22,768 bases of DNA, from IMG/VR virus record IMGVR_UViG_3300031812_000023, positions 1 through 22,768 of that record, one strand, 5' to 3'. Positions 1 to 7,909 of the stretch are shown here, piece by piece. The notes under the pieces are model-generated. The model searched no databases and was not told the origin of the DNA. It saw nothing but the letters and a program-made list of their open reading frames with translations. Within the stretch, counting starts at the first letter, position 1. The number at the start of each line of letters is the position of its first letter. Made by a program: the position numbers and the translations under genes. This DNA is from a virus.

Positions 1-107
1 GTGGCAGCGCTACTTGATGAAACGGTAACGGAGCCGGACCAGTTCACTCGTACTGTGGCCGGTGCAAAGTTGTCCCCGCGCTCTAACAGGTCTATTCGCT
101 CGTTCAT
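1..107 (-). CDS. 5' part of a tail/virion gene, cut by the window edge
   Basis: An open frame begins at ATG 107-105, overlapping the stop of the preceding gene as ATGA, and runs off the window at position 1. The 35 visible residues begin MNERIDLLERGDN and end in a Ser/Thr-rich, strand-like stretch (SGSVTVSSSSAAT). The translational coupling and its position after the baseplate-hub-like gene make it the next tail-tip or accessory virion gene. No domain can be named from so short a piece. The truncated minus-strand frame at the other end of the window (22503-22768) could be the rest of the same protein, but a direct end-to-end join is out of frame. Confidence 0.7.
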   Translation of the reverse strand, partial: MNERIDLLERGDNFAPATVRVNWSGSVTVSSSSAA

Positions 108-1138
108 ATTTGCACCACCCCCACTTCTGCACTTGAGACCTGCCCACCGGTCACCGTATAGCGCTCGCTCACCACGTGCGCGATGCCGGCGCATCGCTGG
201 TGCTCTCCCGCGACGAGAAACACCTGGTCTCCAAGCCTAGGCATCTCCTGCGAGTAAGCCTGGCCCGAACCAGCCTCAACTGGTCGCCAACGCATAAGCG
301 CTGCCTGAGCTGCTGCTGACGTGCCAGTTGCCCGTCCATCGAGCCGGCCTTCCCAGTATGTCCATCCGTTGAATAGGCCGCGCGCAGCTCGCGCCCTGGT
401 CACGTCCCTGTCCTCTCCGTGACCGTAGCCAAGCGCAACCCCTGCCGTCGGCTGGCTTCTGTCGTACACCCACGCATCGTACTTGATAGAGCTAGCCCAG
501 CGCGGGCGAAACAAGCCATTGCGCGGAAGTCCGTGAGAAAAAACAAGTGCAACGGATGGTTGTGTTCCGTACCATCCTCCAGGCTCAAACCACCACACCA
601 ACGGAAAGCCCTGCGCATGCGCCAGCCGCGTGATCTCCTGCGCAGCTTCGAGCCTTGAAGCCCACGCGAAAGACGTGCTGACGTTCACGCTTGGTGGCAC
701 GTTGTTCGGCGTAATGATCCAGTAATCGCGGAAGCTGAGCGAAAAAGAATGAACTGGTACGTACTCTATCGGCCTGAGCGAGCGCAATACTCCTGCAGCT
801 GCATCACCGCTCCATTGCGCATCAGCTGTCCCGGCGTACCGGTCGGGATAATAGTCGCGCAGGTAACGCAGGAACGTCTCGCCGCGCAAAACATAGTAGG
901 TGTTGCGCCGCTCGATTGCGGTGATGAAATAGTATTCCCTGCGGTTAGGTAACATCACTAGTAGCACGTCTCCATATGCGCTAAGTTCATAGCTCGGCGC
1001 ACGCACGCTTATTTCTAGCTCGCACTCCGCTACTTCCATCGCGCGCCGCTCAAACGAGCCGCTGAGTGCCAGTGCGCCGACGCGCGTTCCTGGACTTCTA
1101 AGTGATGTTAATGCAATAGTGACCTCAGCGCCAATCAT
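104..1138 (-). CDS. Baseplate hub / tail-tip protein (Gp37-like)
   Basis: This 344-residue protein follows the Dit-like gene, the position where siphoviruses encode the tail-associated hub protein. I see no transmembrane segment. The sequence is rich in aromatic residues and beta-strand-like (for example REYYFITAIERR near residue 70, WWFEPGGWYGTQ near 185), as expected of tail-hub beta domains. The overall pattern resembles the Siphovirus ReqiPepy6 Gp37-like family by memory and position; this is recognition, not a search result. It would sit at the tail tip, contacting Dit and the tail fibres. The start overlaps the end of the upstream gene by 14 nt and the 3' end overlaps the next gene as ATGA. 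The ribosome site is weak, so coupling probably drives translation. Confidence 0.55.
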   Translation of the reverse strand: MIGAEVTIALTSLRSPGTRVGALALSGSFERRAMEVAECELEISVRAPSYELSAYGDVLLVMLPNRREYYFITAIERRNTYYVLRGETFLRYLRDYYPDRYAGTADAQWSGDAAAGVLRSLRPIEYVPVHSFSLSFRDYWIITPNNVPPSVNVSTSFAWASRLEAAQEITRLAHAQGFPLVWWFEPGGWYGTQPSVALVFSHGLPRNGLFRPRWASSIKYDAWVYDRSQPTAGVALGYGHGEDRDVTRARAARGLFNGWTYWEGRLDGRATGTSAAAQAALMRWRPVEAGSGQAYSQEMPRLGDQVFLVAGEHQRCAGIAHVVSERYTVTGGQVSSAEVGVVQI

Positions 1139-2879
1139 GCTTATATCTGTTGAACGTGACAGTCGACGTCACGCTTCCACCCACGGCAAACGAGTATCGG
1201 GTTACTCCTTCGTTCATCGACCCTCTGAACATGCGCTCATAGTTCGTGCCCGGCAACGGCGTGACAACTCCGCCGCTGTGGTACTTCGGCTCGTAGTTTT
1301 CCGCTTGAGTCTGCGGATCAATCACTTCGCCAAGAATTTCCGTGTCCACCTTGCTGTAACAACCGAACACAGGGACAGCAAGCCCGCCCAAACGCGGCAC
1401 GATCTCCGCCGTCGCGCCGGTGTTTGCAATCGAGCCGACGTCAACATTTAGAGGCGTCCACACATTAGCTGTCGCAACGTAGCCGATGCACATGAGATTA
1501 CCTACTCGTCGTACAGCAATGCTGTTTGCACTTGTTGTGAACAGCGGCATCGCTGTTCCATCATCACCAAGTCGAAACGCCTTTCGCGGTTCACTGGTAG
1601 CAAACGTGAATCGCTCTACAGCACAACCGTCCTGAACGCCACCGATTGACGCAGTCGGGTAGGCGTACGGCACGATGCCGCTCAGGTTCCTTAGCCGGCA
1701 CAGTGTGTTGAACGTGCGCCCTGCGTGAATCCAGGAATCAGCGCAGATAGTCACGTCGTCAATCGACGACGACTGGTCAATCTCAAATGGCCCCCATGTG
1801 GACGCGCCTTCTGCGACGTAGTACGGCGCAACCTGACCGCTCCACACGACAACCCAGCTTTGAGACGGTGATGTTGCACGATATGCGATTGCTATGCCGA
1901 TATCTTCTTTGATTAGCACGTCGCGGATTCGCCCGCCGCCAGGGAAGACGACGCTGGTCGGGAAGGGAGAAAACGGGTTGATGACATTCCCGTTGACGTC
2001 AGTAGTGACCATTCCCGCCAGTCCACCTGTGGTTTGGAACTGGCTAAATTCACCCACTGACACATACGTATTACCAAACCGCCTGACACGAACCGGAACG
2101 CCGTTGAACGTACCTAACCCAGTTGGACCCGAGGAAGGGTAGGTAAATCGCACAAGAAAATTCACGCCCTGCGCCACTGCCAGGATGTTTCCATCGTGCG
2201 TCACGCATCCTCGCAAGGCGGTTGAGCCTGATAACGACCCAATGAGCGCAGCCGCTCCACCCGTAGCAGGCGCGCGCCAGACCTGAGAAGTCGTGAAGAT
2301 GATCCACTCGTTTGAGGCTGCTCGATAGTCAATGTTAGAGATTGCCTCCGTGATTCCGGTGATAGGTGTGAAGGTCATCGTGCTCAGGTTCACCACGAAG
2401 GCATTGCCAGTTAGCGTGTTGTTGGAAGCAGAAACCGTGCTGATGAACTCTTGCCAGTAGACGCTTCTACACGCAAAGCGCAACGTCACTGTTGCGCGAT
2501 ACTGGTCGTCCTCGAACTGCGCGCTCATCTGCTCAAGCACAACCTCTGTCTTGCTCCACGGGTTAGTAGCTTGCGCCCTGACACGCAACTCGAGCGGCGT
2601 TCCTTTGCGCCAGCGCACATGCGACTCTAGCTCCCGTATTGCCGCGTGCAGGTTCACCATGCTTGTTCCCTGAACGTCGAGCACGATGACGATGCGTCGC
2701 GCGCGTCCCTGTTGTCCTGCTACCAACGTGCGTCCACCAAGAGCTTCTCGTGTGAGCACTTCAACTTCATCCATCAGGTCGCCCTGGAAGTCACGCAGCA
2801 CCCACGAGTATTGCCCTGGCACGGTGCGATAGTGCAGCGTGGTCAGCGCAGACGACCCTCTGAATAGTTCTATCTCCAT
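1125..2879 (-). CDS. Dit-like distal tail protein with large central insertion
   Basis: This 584-residue protein lies directly after the tape measure, where distal tail (Dit) proteins are encoded. Residues 1 to about 145 look like a Dit belt domain (start MEIELFRGSS, then a VRWRKGTPLELRV segment and alternating strands ending near RATVTLRFACRSVYW). The last 30 or so residues (YSFAVGGSVTSTVTFNRYKHDWR) look like a terminal beta strand. Between them about 320 residues form repeated short strands of the type seen in beta-propellers (NEWIIFTTSQVWRA, NILAVAQGVNFLVRF, NTYVSVGEFSQFQT, GIAIAYRATSPSQSWVV). Plain Dit proteins are usually about 200-300 residues, so this resembles an evolved Dit with an inserted host-binding module. 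A GGAGG site lies five bases before the ATG. The start overlaps the tape-measure stop by 10 nt. Confidence 0.6.
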   Translation of the reverse strand: MEIELFRGSSALTTLHYRTVPGQYSWVLRDFQGDLMDEVEVLTREALGGRTLVAGQQGRARRIVIVLDVQGTSMVNLHAAIRELESHVRWRKGTPLELRVRAQATNPWSKTEVVLEQMSAQFEDDQYRATVTLRFACRSVYWQEFISTVSASNNTLTGNAFVVNLSTMTFTPITGITEAISNIDYRAASNEWIIFTTSQVWRAPATGGAAALIGSLSGSTALRGCVTHDGNILAVAQGVNFLVRFTYPSSGPTGLGTFNGVPVRVRRFGNTYVSVGEFSQFQTTGGLAGMVTTDVNGNVINPFSPFPTSVVFPGGGRIRDVLIKEDIGIAIAYRATSPSQSWVVVWSGQVAPYYVAEGASTWGPFEIDQSSSIDDVTICADSWIHAGRTFNTLCRLRNLSGIVPYAYPTASIGGVQDGCAVERFTFATSEPRKAFRLGDDGTAMPLFTTSANSIAVRRVGNLMCIGYVATANVWTPLNVDVGSIANTGATAEIVPRLGGLAVPVFGCYSKVDTEILGEVIDPQTQAENYEPKYHSGGVVTPLPGTNYERMFRGSMNEGVTRYSFAVGGSVTSTVTFNRYKHDWR

Positions 2880-5032
2880 CCTAACCTCCGCATTAGCTCA
2901 AAGTCACTCATTACGCCCTGTGAAGAGACAGCGTTCACGTTGAGCATGTAGTTGTTCGTCACGTTCTGCGTCGTTTGCTGCTGTTGGCCACCCGCGCCGA
3001 ATGGTAGGCGAATGCTGTTGATAGCGCTACCCACCGCTTGAGCCACGTTCAGCCCAAGATTGCGCACGCTGAGAAGTGCGTTATTTATTCGCTCGATGAA
3101 CGATAGCACGCCGGTCAGGTTGACGCCAATCAGGTTACCAATTGTTTCCACTGCGCCCCGTATGGCGGTAGTCACTAACTCACGCAGGTTCTTCACGCTG
3201 TCGCCTAGGTAGCGTACGAAGCCATCCACGTCACCGCGCAGCAATGCAGCAATGGCGCGGATGAATGATGATAAGGTCTGTAACGCTTCTCGAATCACAG
3301 CACCAAAGTTTCTAGCAAGGGAAAGTAGCGCGTTGCCGATCTGCGAAACAAGCGGCGCAAGCGCCTTTAGCACGTTCTGAACGTGTGGCACAAGAGATAC
3401 TAATAGCTGGCCAATAGCCAGCAACACTTCCTCTGCCACTGGTTTTAAGTCGGCAAAGGTTTTAGTGAGAATCGGGAACGCCTGCACAGCGAGTATTTTT
3501 ACCTGGTCGAAGATGCCTCGCAAAATCGGCGCAACAGCTTCTCCGAGCATAGCCAACCCAGCTCGAATCGGCATAAACATCCGGCCTAGCTCTTCGCCGG
3601 CCATGCGCGCCGAATCACGAAGAGCCGAAAAATCAATCTGGCTAACTGCTATTCTAATATCGTCTATTGCGATGCTTATCTCCTCAAAATCAGTAATCTG
3701 CATAATAGTGTTCACCACACCAGCTATCCCCTCAAAAAATAGCTTGAGCGCAGAAGCAAGCGCATTGATGATGGGTTCAAAGTACAACTCTTCTTTTATG
3801 GCTTCTATAAAGCGACCGATTTTTAACAAAATACTGTTGATGCCCTCTCCTATCCTCTCAAAAAACTCGACAAATTCGTCTTGCTCCATAAGAGATATAA
3901 GCGCTTCCATGACATTTGTTAAACCCGGAAGCAACTTCTCGCCAAAAGATAAAGCGAGTGAATCGACAACGTTGTTGAGAGCTTCCTGCGCGCCCTTCAG
4001 CCCGCGCATGCGCGCCGCGGCAAGGTCTGCTGCCGCGTTCGATTTGGTAACGGCCTTGTACATCTCGTCGTAGGCATCCACGCCAGCCATAAGGATGATA
4101 TTCGCTGCGCGGATTGCGTCTGTGCCGAAAATCGTAGAGAGTGTGAAGTTGCGCTGGTCCTCGTTGAGTTTCGATAGAGCGCGAGAGAACTGATCAACAA
4201 TGTTCCGCATTGGCAGCATCCTGCCTTTAGCGTCGGTCAGTTTGATGCCCAGCTCTGCCATCATTCCAGCAGCTTTGTCTGTCGGCGCGACCAAGCGCAG
4301 CAACATCGTCTTTAGGGACGTGCCGGCATCGCTACCTTGGATGCCGGCGTTCGCCATCATCGCAAGCGCTGTGATGGTTTCCTCAATGCTCCTGTTACTC
4401 ATCGCAGCAACTGCACTCGCCATCTTGAGCGAATCGGCCATGCTGGTCACGTCAGCCGCGCTCGCGTTCGCGGAAGCCGCTAACAGGTCCGCCACCCGGA
4501 CAGCCTGGTCGCCTTGGAGATTGAAAGCATTGAGCGCGCCGGCCACAATCTCAGCCGCGCGTGCAGCTTCAAGCTGTCCGGCGGCAGCCAATTGCAATGT
4601 CCCTCTCGCTGCCGCCATGCTCTGCTCTACATTCAAGCCGGCCTTTGCTAGCGCCGTCATCGCCTTAGCAGCATCAAGCGCAGATGCAGCAGGGATGGTT
4701 GCATCTGCACCAAGTTGCTTTGCGAGCTCCGAGACTTTACGCATCTGCTCGCCAGTCGCGCCACTTACTGCTTGTAGGAAGTTAAGCTCGTTCTCGAGCT
4801 CTGCGGCTTTACCTACTGCCCCGCTAATCGCGCCAGAGAGCGCTTGTAGGCCGTTTTGAATCGCACCTGCGGCAAGAATCCCTGCGGCTGCAGAAAACGC
4901 GGTCTTGAGCGCATCGCCTAGGCCAAAGCTCTGCTTTTGTAGCCTGCCAATATCGTCCGATACGCCAGCTAGCGCGCGCCGAAAGTCGCGCGCGTCGCCC
5001 GTGATCTCGATGCGAATCTCACCGTCCGCCAT
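2870..5032 (-). CDS. Tail tape measure protein
   Basis: This is the longest gene of the tail module (720 residues), placed right after the tail chaperones. Tape measure proteins set tail length and are ejected with the DNA. The sequence is Ala-rich and mostly helical. Residues about 90-340 (AVSGATGEQMRKVSELAKQL, ALDAAKAMTALAKAGL, MANAGIQGSDAGTSL, LSTIFGTDAIRAANII) match the pattern of the TP901/PhageMin_Tail core. Hydrophobic helices follow in the middle (MFMPIRAGLAMLGEAVAPIL). The C terminus has a glutamine/asparagine-rich hinge (QQQQTTQNVTNN). At the usual ~0.15 nm per residue the tail would be about 110 nm. The ATG lies within the end of the frameshifted chaperone frame, with GAGGA just upstream. 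Long plus-strand frames opposite are composition shadows. Confidence 0.9.
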   Translation of the reverse strand: MADGEIRIEITGDARDFRRALAGVSDDIGRLQKQSFGLGDALKTAFSAAAGILAAGAIQNGLQALSGAISGAVGKAAELENELNFLQAVSGATGEQMRKVSELAKQLGADATIPAASALDAAKAMTALAKAGLNVEQSMAAARGTLQLAAAGQLEAARAAEIVAGALNAFNLQGDQAVRVADLLAASANASAADVTSMADSLKMASAVAAMSNRSIEETITALAMMANAGIQGSDAGTSLKTMLLRLVAPTDKAAGMMAELGIKLTDAKGRMLPMRNIVDQFSRALSKLNEDQRNFTLSTIFGTDAIRAANIILMAGVDAYDEMYKAVTKSNAAADLAAARMRGLKGAQEALNNVVDSLALSFGEKLLPGLTNVMEALISLMEQDEFVEFFERIGEGINSILLKIGRFIEAIKEELYFEPIINALASALKLFFEGIAGVVNTIMQITDFEEISIAIDDIRIAVSQIDFSALRDSARMAGEELGRMFMPIRAGLAMLGEAVAPILRGIFDQVKILAVQAFPILTKTFADLKPVAEEVLLAIGQLLVSLVPHVQNVLKALAPLVSQIGNALLSLARNFGAVIREALQTLSSFIRAIAALLRGDVDGFVRYLGDSVKNLRELVTTAIRGAVETIGNLIGVNLTGVLSFIERINNALLSVRNLGLNVAQAVGSAINSIRLPFGAGGQQQQTTQNVTNNYMLNVNAVSSQGVMSDFELMRRLGWR

Positions 5033-5401
5033 GCTTCCTCATCGCGCGCTTCATCTGGCGCGCCTTCTCACGCTCCCACTCGCATGCGGCCTCAGCCCAG
5101 AAAAGCGAAAGCTCTTGCTCAAGCACCCACGGCGGAACGCCCCACGTCTCCGCGAGATGCAGCAACAAGGTCACGCGGTCGCGCTCGTGTCCCCTAAAGG
5201 GGTTGGCTCTCCCGCGATGTGCTTGATTACATCCGTCAGCTCGTTGAACGAAAGCTCATGCAAGTTAACGCCGTAGCTCTCCAGCGCACGCGCGATAGCC
5301 ATCAGGTCGCCCTCGGAGATGATGGCTTGCAGGCGCGCGTACTCCATGAAGCTCCCTGGCGCGTTCCGGTCAATTCGACGAACTTTGCTCAGGTCGATCA
5401 T
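5019..5401 (-). CDS. Tail assembly chaperone, -1 frameshift product (GT-like)
   Basis: Reading the upstream 76-residue frame to its 69th codon and slipping back one base at CCCTTTA (5201-5195) opens a second frame to a TGA at 5021-5019, giving about 127 residues. The extension begins RGHERDRVTLLLHLAETWGV and contains WVLEQELSLFWAEAACEWER, the sort of Trp/Glu-rich helix seen in the T part of lambda G/GT-type chaperones. It has no start codon or ribosome site of its own. It sits exactly between tail tube and tape measure, as in many siphoviruses. The fused form would bind the tape measure while the short form coats it during tail assembly. The end overlaps the tape-measure start by 14 nt. No computation was run; the frame was read by hand. 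Confidence 0.8.
5171..5401 (-). CDS. Tail assembly chaperone, short form (G-like)
   Basis: This 76-residue acidic protein starts in an ATGA overlap with the tail tube stop. It is mostly helical (MEYARLQAIISEGDLMAIARAL, LSFNELTDVIKHIAG), which is typical of gpG-type chaperones. It ends in a short unstructured tail shortly after the slippery heptamer CCCTTTA. Size, position between tail tube and tape measure, and the frameshift link to a downstream frame identify it as the short, abundant chaperone. Sequence similarity in this family is generally low, so the call rests mainly on context. Confidence 0.8.
   Translation of the reverse strand: MIDLSKVRRIDRNAPGSFMEYARLQAIISEGDLMAIARALESYGVNLHELSFNELTDVIKHIAGEPTPLGDTSATA
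5172..5201 (-). promoter_or_regulatory. Programmed -1 ribosomal frameshift site
   Basis: On the minus strand the zero-frame codons ACC CCT TTA contain the canonical X XXY YYZ heptamer C CCT TTA at 5201-5195. Five bases downstream a hairpin can form at 5189-5172: CAC and GCG pair with CGC and GTG around a CGAC loop, with a two-base GA bulge. The zero-frame stop TGA (5173-5171) lies at the foot of this hairpin. Slippery site, spacer and stem together match the arrangement known for tail chaperone frameshifts. Efficiency cannot be judged from sequence. Confidence 0.8.
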
Positions 5402-6348
5402 GGCAGCGTAGCGATACCGTTGATGGTGCGAATCTGTAGCCAGTTGTTCAAGGGCGCGGCCACCAACGCTTTGAACGTCAGCTCAGCGGTCATGTTGCCG
5501 TCGCGGTCGCCGAATAGCTCAATCGGCTCAGCAAGCAAGCCTACAAAGTCAATTCGCAGCTCGCGCGTGCCAGGCGTTTCCACAAAGTTGACGCGAAAGT
5601 TGCGTGCTACAGGGTTTATCAGCAAACCGTCAACCCACGTCTTAGTCGTCGCATTGAACTCCGCCGTCAAGGTCAACTGCGCTTCCCATCGTCCTTCGCC
5701 CCAAGTGATCGGCTGTGAGCCTTCAAACATCTTCAGGTGCCTGTTGGTGTTGATGCTCAGCTCCGCCTCAATCACCGTGCCAGGTATCGGCGTCGTGCCG
5801 TGGGCTGTGCCGATGTTGTCCATGAACCATGAGGCATGAGCCGAAACAACAGGCGTAACGACGCGCGTCGGTAGTGAGCCGGTCAGGGCGTTCGCTTGCA
5901 CACTTCGCCCGATAAATGACCAACTTTCGGTCACCCCAGCGTTCGCCTCATAGCGCAACGTCCACTCCCTGATGATGCCGCCGACCACTCGGTACTCTGC
6001 ACCCGGCGCTCCGTACTCAATCGTGTAAATCTGCGGCGCAGCGTAGTTCGTGATCGGCGCATTGAATGTGCGCGCGCCGCCGCTCGGCGCAACCGGGCCG
6101 AACAAGCCAAACAAGCCATAGAGTATGTCCTCGTACGTGCACTGGAGCTCTAGCTCTCCTTCGGCATGACGCTGCGAGAAGACAATCAGGTCACTCACTG
6201 AGCGACCTAGCTCCTCAACCACCGCGTCATCGTGGTTGATGGTGACGCTCCCGTCCTTCACGCCCCGCAAGATGGACGTGGCAGCGACCGGCGTCGCAAA
6301 CGCTGTCTGCTGACCTAGCTGAACCCTACGTAGATGAGTCGCTGGCAT
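5398..6348 (-). CDS. Major tail (tube) protein
   Basis: This 316-residue protein precedes the tail chaperones. It begins MPATHLRRVQLGQQTAFATP and continues with an acidic, beta-rich body (LELQCTYEDILYGLFGLFG, YTIEYGAPGAEYRVVGG, GRWEAQLTLTAEF), a pattern common to tail tube proteins of the lambda gpV/phage tube superfamily. It should polymerise into hexameric rings around the tape measure. The length is ordinary for the family. The ATG overlaps the end of the preceding 78-residue gene by 23 nt, and the stop overlaps the chaperone start as ATGA. Confidence 0.8.
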   Translation of the reverse strand: MPATHLRRVQLGQQTAFATPVAATSILRGVKDGSVTINHDDAVVEELGRSVSDLIVFSQRHAEGELELQCTYEDILYGLFGLFGPVAPSGGARTFNAPITNYAAPQIYTIEYGAPGAEYRVVGGIIREWTLRYEANAGVTESWSFIGRSVQANALTGSLPTRVVTPVVSAHASWFMDNIGTAHGTTPIPGTVIEAELSINTNRHLKMFEGSQPITWGEGRWEAQLTLTAEFNATTKTWVDGLLINPVARNFRVNFVETPGTRELRIDFVGLLAEPIELFGDRDGNMTAELTFKALVAAPLNNWLQIRTINGIATLP

Positions 6349-6562
6349 CTTTCACCTTCTCCTTTTGAATCGCGTATAAGCTTCTGACAAACTGAATGTC
6401 GTAGTCGTGCACCCTTGCTAGCTCAACAAGCTCGTCGTCCGTGAGTGGGAAAAAAGGCAAGCCGGGGTAGTACACCCTGTGCCACTTCTCCGCCACCGGC
6501 TCATAGACGACCTTGATGGCCTCCTCTCCTTGCTTGTTCCCAAGCTTCTGTTTGTCGCTCAT
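6326..6562 (-). CDS. Small protein of the tail module, unknown function
   Basis: This 78-residue charged protein starts in an ATGA overlap with the tail-terminator-like gene. It has a Lys/Gln-rich N terminus, a central hydrophobic/aromatic patch (HRVYYPGLPFFPLTDDELVEL) and a C-terminal helix. No membrane segment or known motif is visible. It lies between the tail terminator and tail tube genes, so a minor role in tail or connector assembly is likely. I do not recognise a family. Confidence 0.65.
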   Translation of the reverse strand: MSDKQKLGNKQGEEAIKVVYEPVAEKWHRVYYPGLPFFPLTDDELVELARVHDYDIQFVRSLYAIQKEKVKDASDSST

Positions 6563-6969
6563 ATCTTCTCCACCACCCTTGCCAAGACGCTGATACTCAG
6601 ATAGTCCGTACCTGCCAGCGTGTAGATAGCCGGCTCGTCAGCGTCCACGCTGGCTACGTGGTCCACCTGCCCGCCCAACGTGATGTCATCCGTCAGTGCC
6701 GTCATTACCGCATCAGCCAGCGCATAGAGCGCTGATTGCTGAAGCTCAGTAATACCCTGCGCGACCGGCGAGTGCACGATGCGCACGCGAACCAGCGTCT
6801 CAATGCGCACCAGCTCATGCGCGTGCTGGCGGCGATTCTCGCTGACCGGCGTCACCAGCGCCATAGGCAGCGCAGGCGTGTTCGCGCTCATCGGCACGGT
6901 CGTGTAGGCCGCGACGATTCCCGGCACAGCAGCGACCACGGCATGAACGGCATTGACAGCGCTCAGCAT
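6559..6969 (-). CDS. Tail terminator / tail completion-like protein
   Basis: This 136-residue protein lies between the head-tail adaptor and the tail tube, the slot of tail terminator (lambda gpU-like) or tail completion proteins. The pattern is right for the fold: an N-terminal Ala/Val-rich helix, a strand with RIETLVRVRIVH, a long helix (LQQSALYALADAVMTALTD) and a final strand (TDYLSISVLARVVEKI). It would cap the tail tube and join it to the head. The start overlaps the upstream stop by seven bases and its stop overlaps the next start as ATGA. The call is from position and length. Confidence 0.6.
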   Translation of the reverse strand: MLSAVNAVHAVVAAVPGIVAAYTTVPMSANTPALPMALVTPVSENRRQHAHELVRIETLVRVRIVHSPVAQGITELQQSALYALADAVMTALTDDITLGGQVDHVASVDADEPAIYTLAGTDYLSISVLARVVEKI

Positions 6970-7511
6970 GGCATCACCTCAAGCACAACGTATGGGTCGA
7001 GCATCTGCGCGATGTCGCGCGGCAGGCGCGTGCTCAGCGTGTTCAGCCCTTCCTGCCCCGTCACGTCAAACACCTGCGCATCTTTGGAGCGATACATCCA
7101 GCTCGCCAATCGAATGCAGATTTGCACGATGTCATCTGGCGGGGCCGCGGTGAATCCCCATTGCCCTGTTACATCTGCGGTGTATTCGATGCTCCACGAC
7201 GGCGCGTCAGCCTTGATGCGCAGCAACCTGGTCGGCGGGTCAAACGGCACGAAGTCTGATGGCAACAGGGTATCGCCTTCGTCGGTCACGACCTGCGTCA
7301 GCGCGCGCAGGTCATCCGGCAGGAAGAACACGTCCCGGACGATGTGTTCCCGGCGAATCTTCTTCGTCGCGGTTGACGCAGTGAAGCGCCTGCCGGTGTA
7401 ACGGTCAATCGCTGCTGACGCAGCATCTCTCAGCCGCGTCAGCAGCGCATCTTCGCTCGTCGCAGTGATGCCCAGATACTGCTTGATTTGAGCGAGCGTT
7501 GCGTAGCTCAT
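6963..7511 (-). CDS. Head-tail connector (gp6-like adaptor)
   Basis: This 182-residue protein begins MSYATLAQIKQYLGITATSEDALLTRL, the characteristic start of HK97 gp6/SPP1 gp15-type connectors. A helix with RDAASAAIDRYTGRRF follows, then a beta region and a helical end (IVQICIRLASWMYRSKDAQ). Such adaptors form a ring under the portal and close the head after packaging. The ATG overlaps the previous stop as TGATG. Its neighbours (capsid upstream, tail terminator downstream) fit. Confidence 0.8.
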   Translation of the reverse strand: MSYATLAQIKQYLGITATSEDALLTRLRDAASAAIDRYTGRRFTASTATKKIRREHIVRDVFFLPDDLRALTQVVTDEGDTLLPSDFVPFDPPTRLLRIKADAPSWSIEYTADVTGQWGFTAAPPDDIVQICIRLASWMYRSKDAQVFDVTGQEGLNTLSTRLPRDIAQMLDPYVVLEVMPC

Positions 7512-7897
7512 CAGTCAACGATGGTCGTGCTAGCCAGCTTCGCAGGCGGGTTGTTGCGCGCCGAAGTGCCGATGAAGACCACGGCGACCGTCGCGTTCCC
7601 GTTCACCGCCGCGCGAATCCAGCGGTGACCGTCCGGCAAATCCTCGTCGCGAACGTTGATGATGCCCTCGCTGTTGGCGGCAACGCTGGTGATGCTCTTG
7701 CCGGTCAGGTCGGCGAACGTCGAGTTGTCGGCGCTGGACTGAATCTTGAACGACGGCGGCGTGGACGCTGTGCCTACGATACACACAGCAGCCACACCAC
7801 GCAGCAACTGCATGTCCACACTAGTTGTGTCCGTCGCGCCGGTGATCGCCTGCGCCGGCAGGCGACCGGCGATGTTCAGAAAGTCGGTCGGCTTCAT
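7511..7897 (-). CDS. Small virion protein after the capsid gene, possible decoration protein
   Basis: This 128-residue protein is encoded directly after the major capsid gene. It is rich in Ala, Thr and Ser and looks all-beta (MQLLRGVAAVCIVGTAS, SFKIQSSADNSTFADL, NATVAVVFIGTSAR), consistent with a small capsid-surface or head-fibre protein. No enzymatic motif or membrane segment is seen. A good site, AGGAG plus six bases, precedes the ATG; the string GGAGACTGACATG here closely resembles the one at the internal capsid start. Decoration is inferred from position and composition only. Confidence 0.6.
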   Translation of the reverse strand: MKPTDFLNIAGRLPAQAITGATDTTSVDMQLLRGVAAVCIVGTASTPPSFKIQSSADNSTFADLTGKSITSVAANSEGIINVRDEDLPDGHRWIRAAVNGNATVAVVFIGTSARNNPPAKLASTTIVD

Positions 7898-7909
7898 GTC
7901 AGTCTCCTG

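Noticed and set aside
3465-4859. Two long plus-strand frames (202 and 219 codons), Ser/Ala-rich and hydrophobic
   Set aside because: Mirror images of the Ala-rich helical tape measure; membrane-like look is a by-product of antisense codons.
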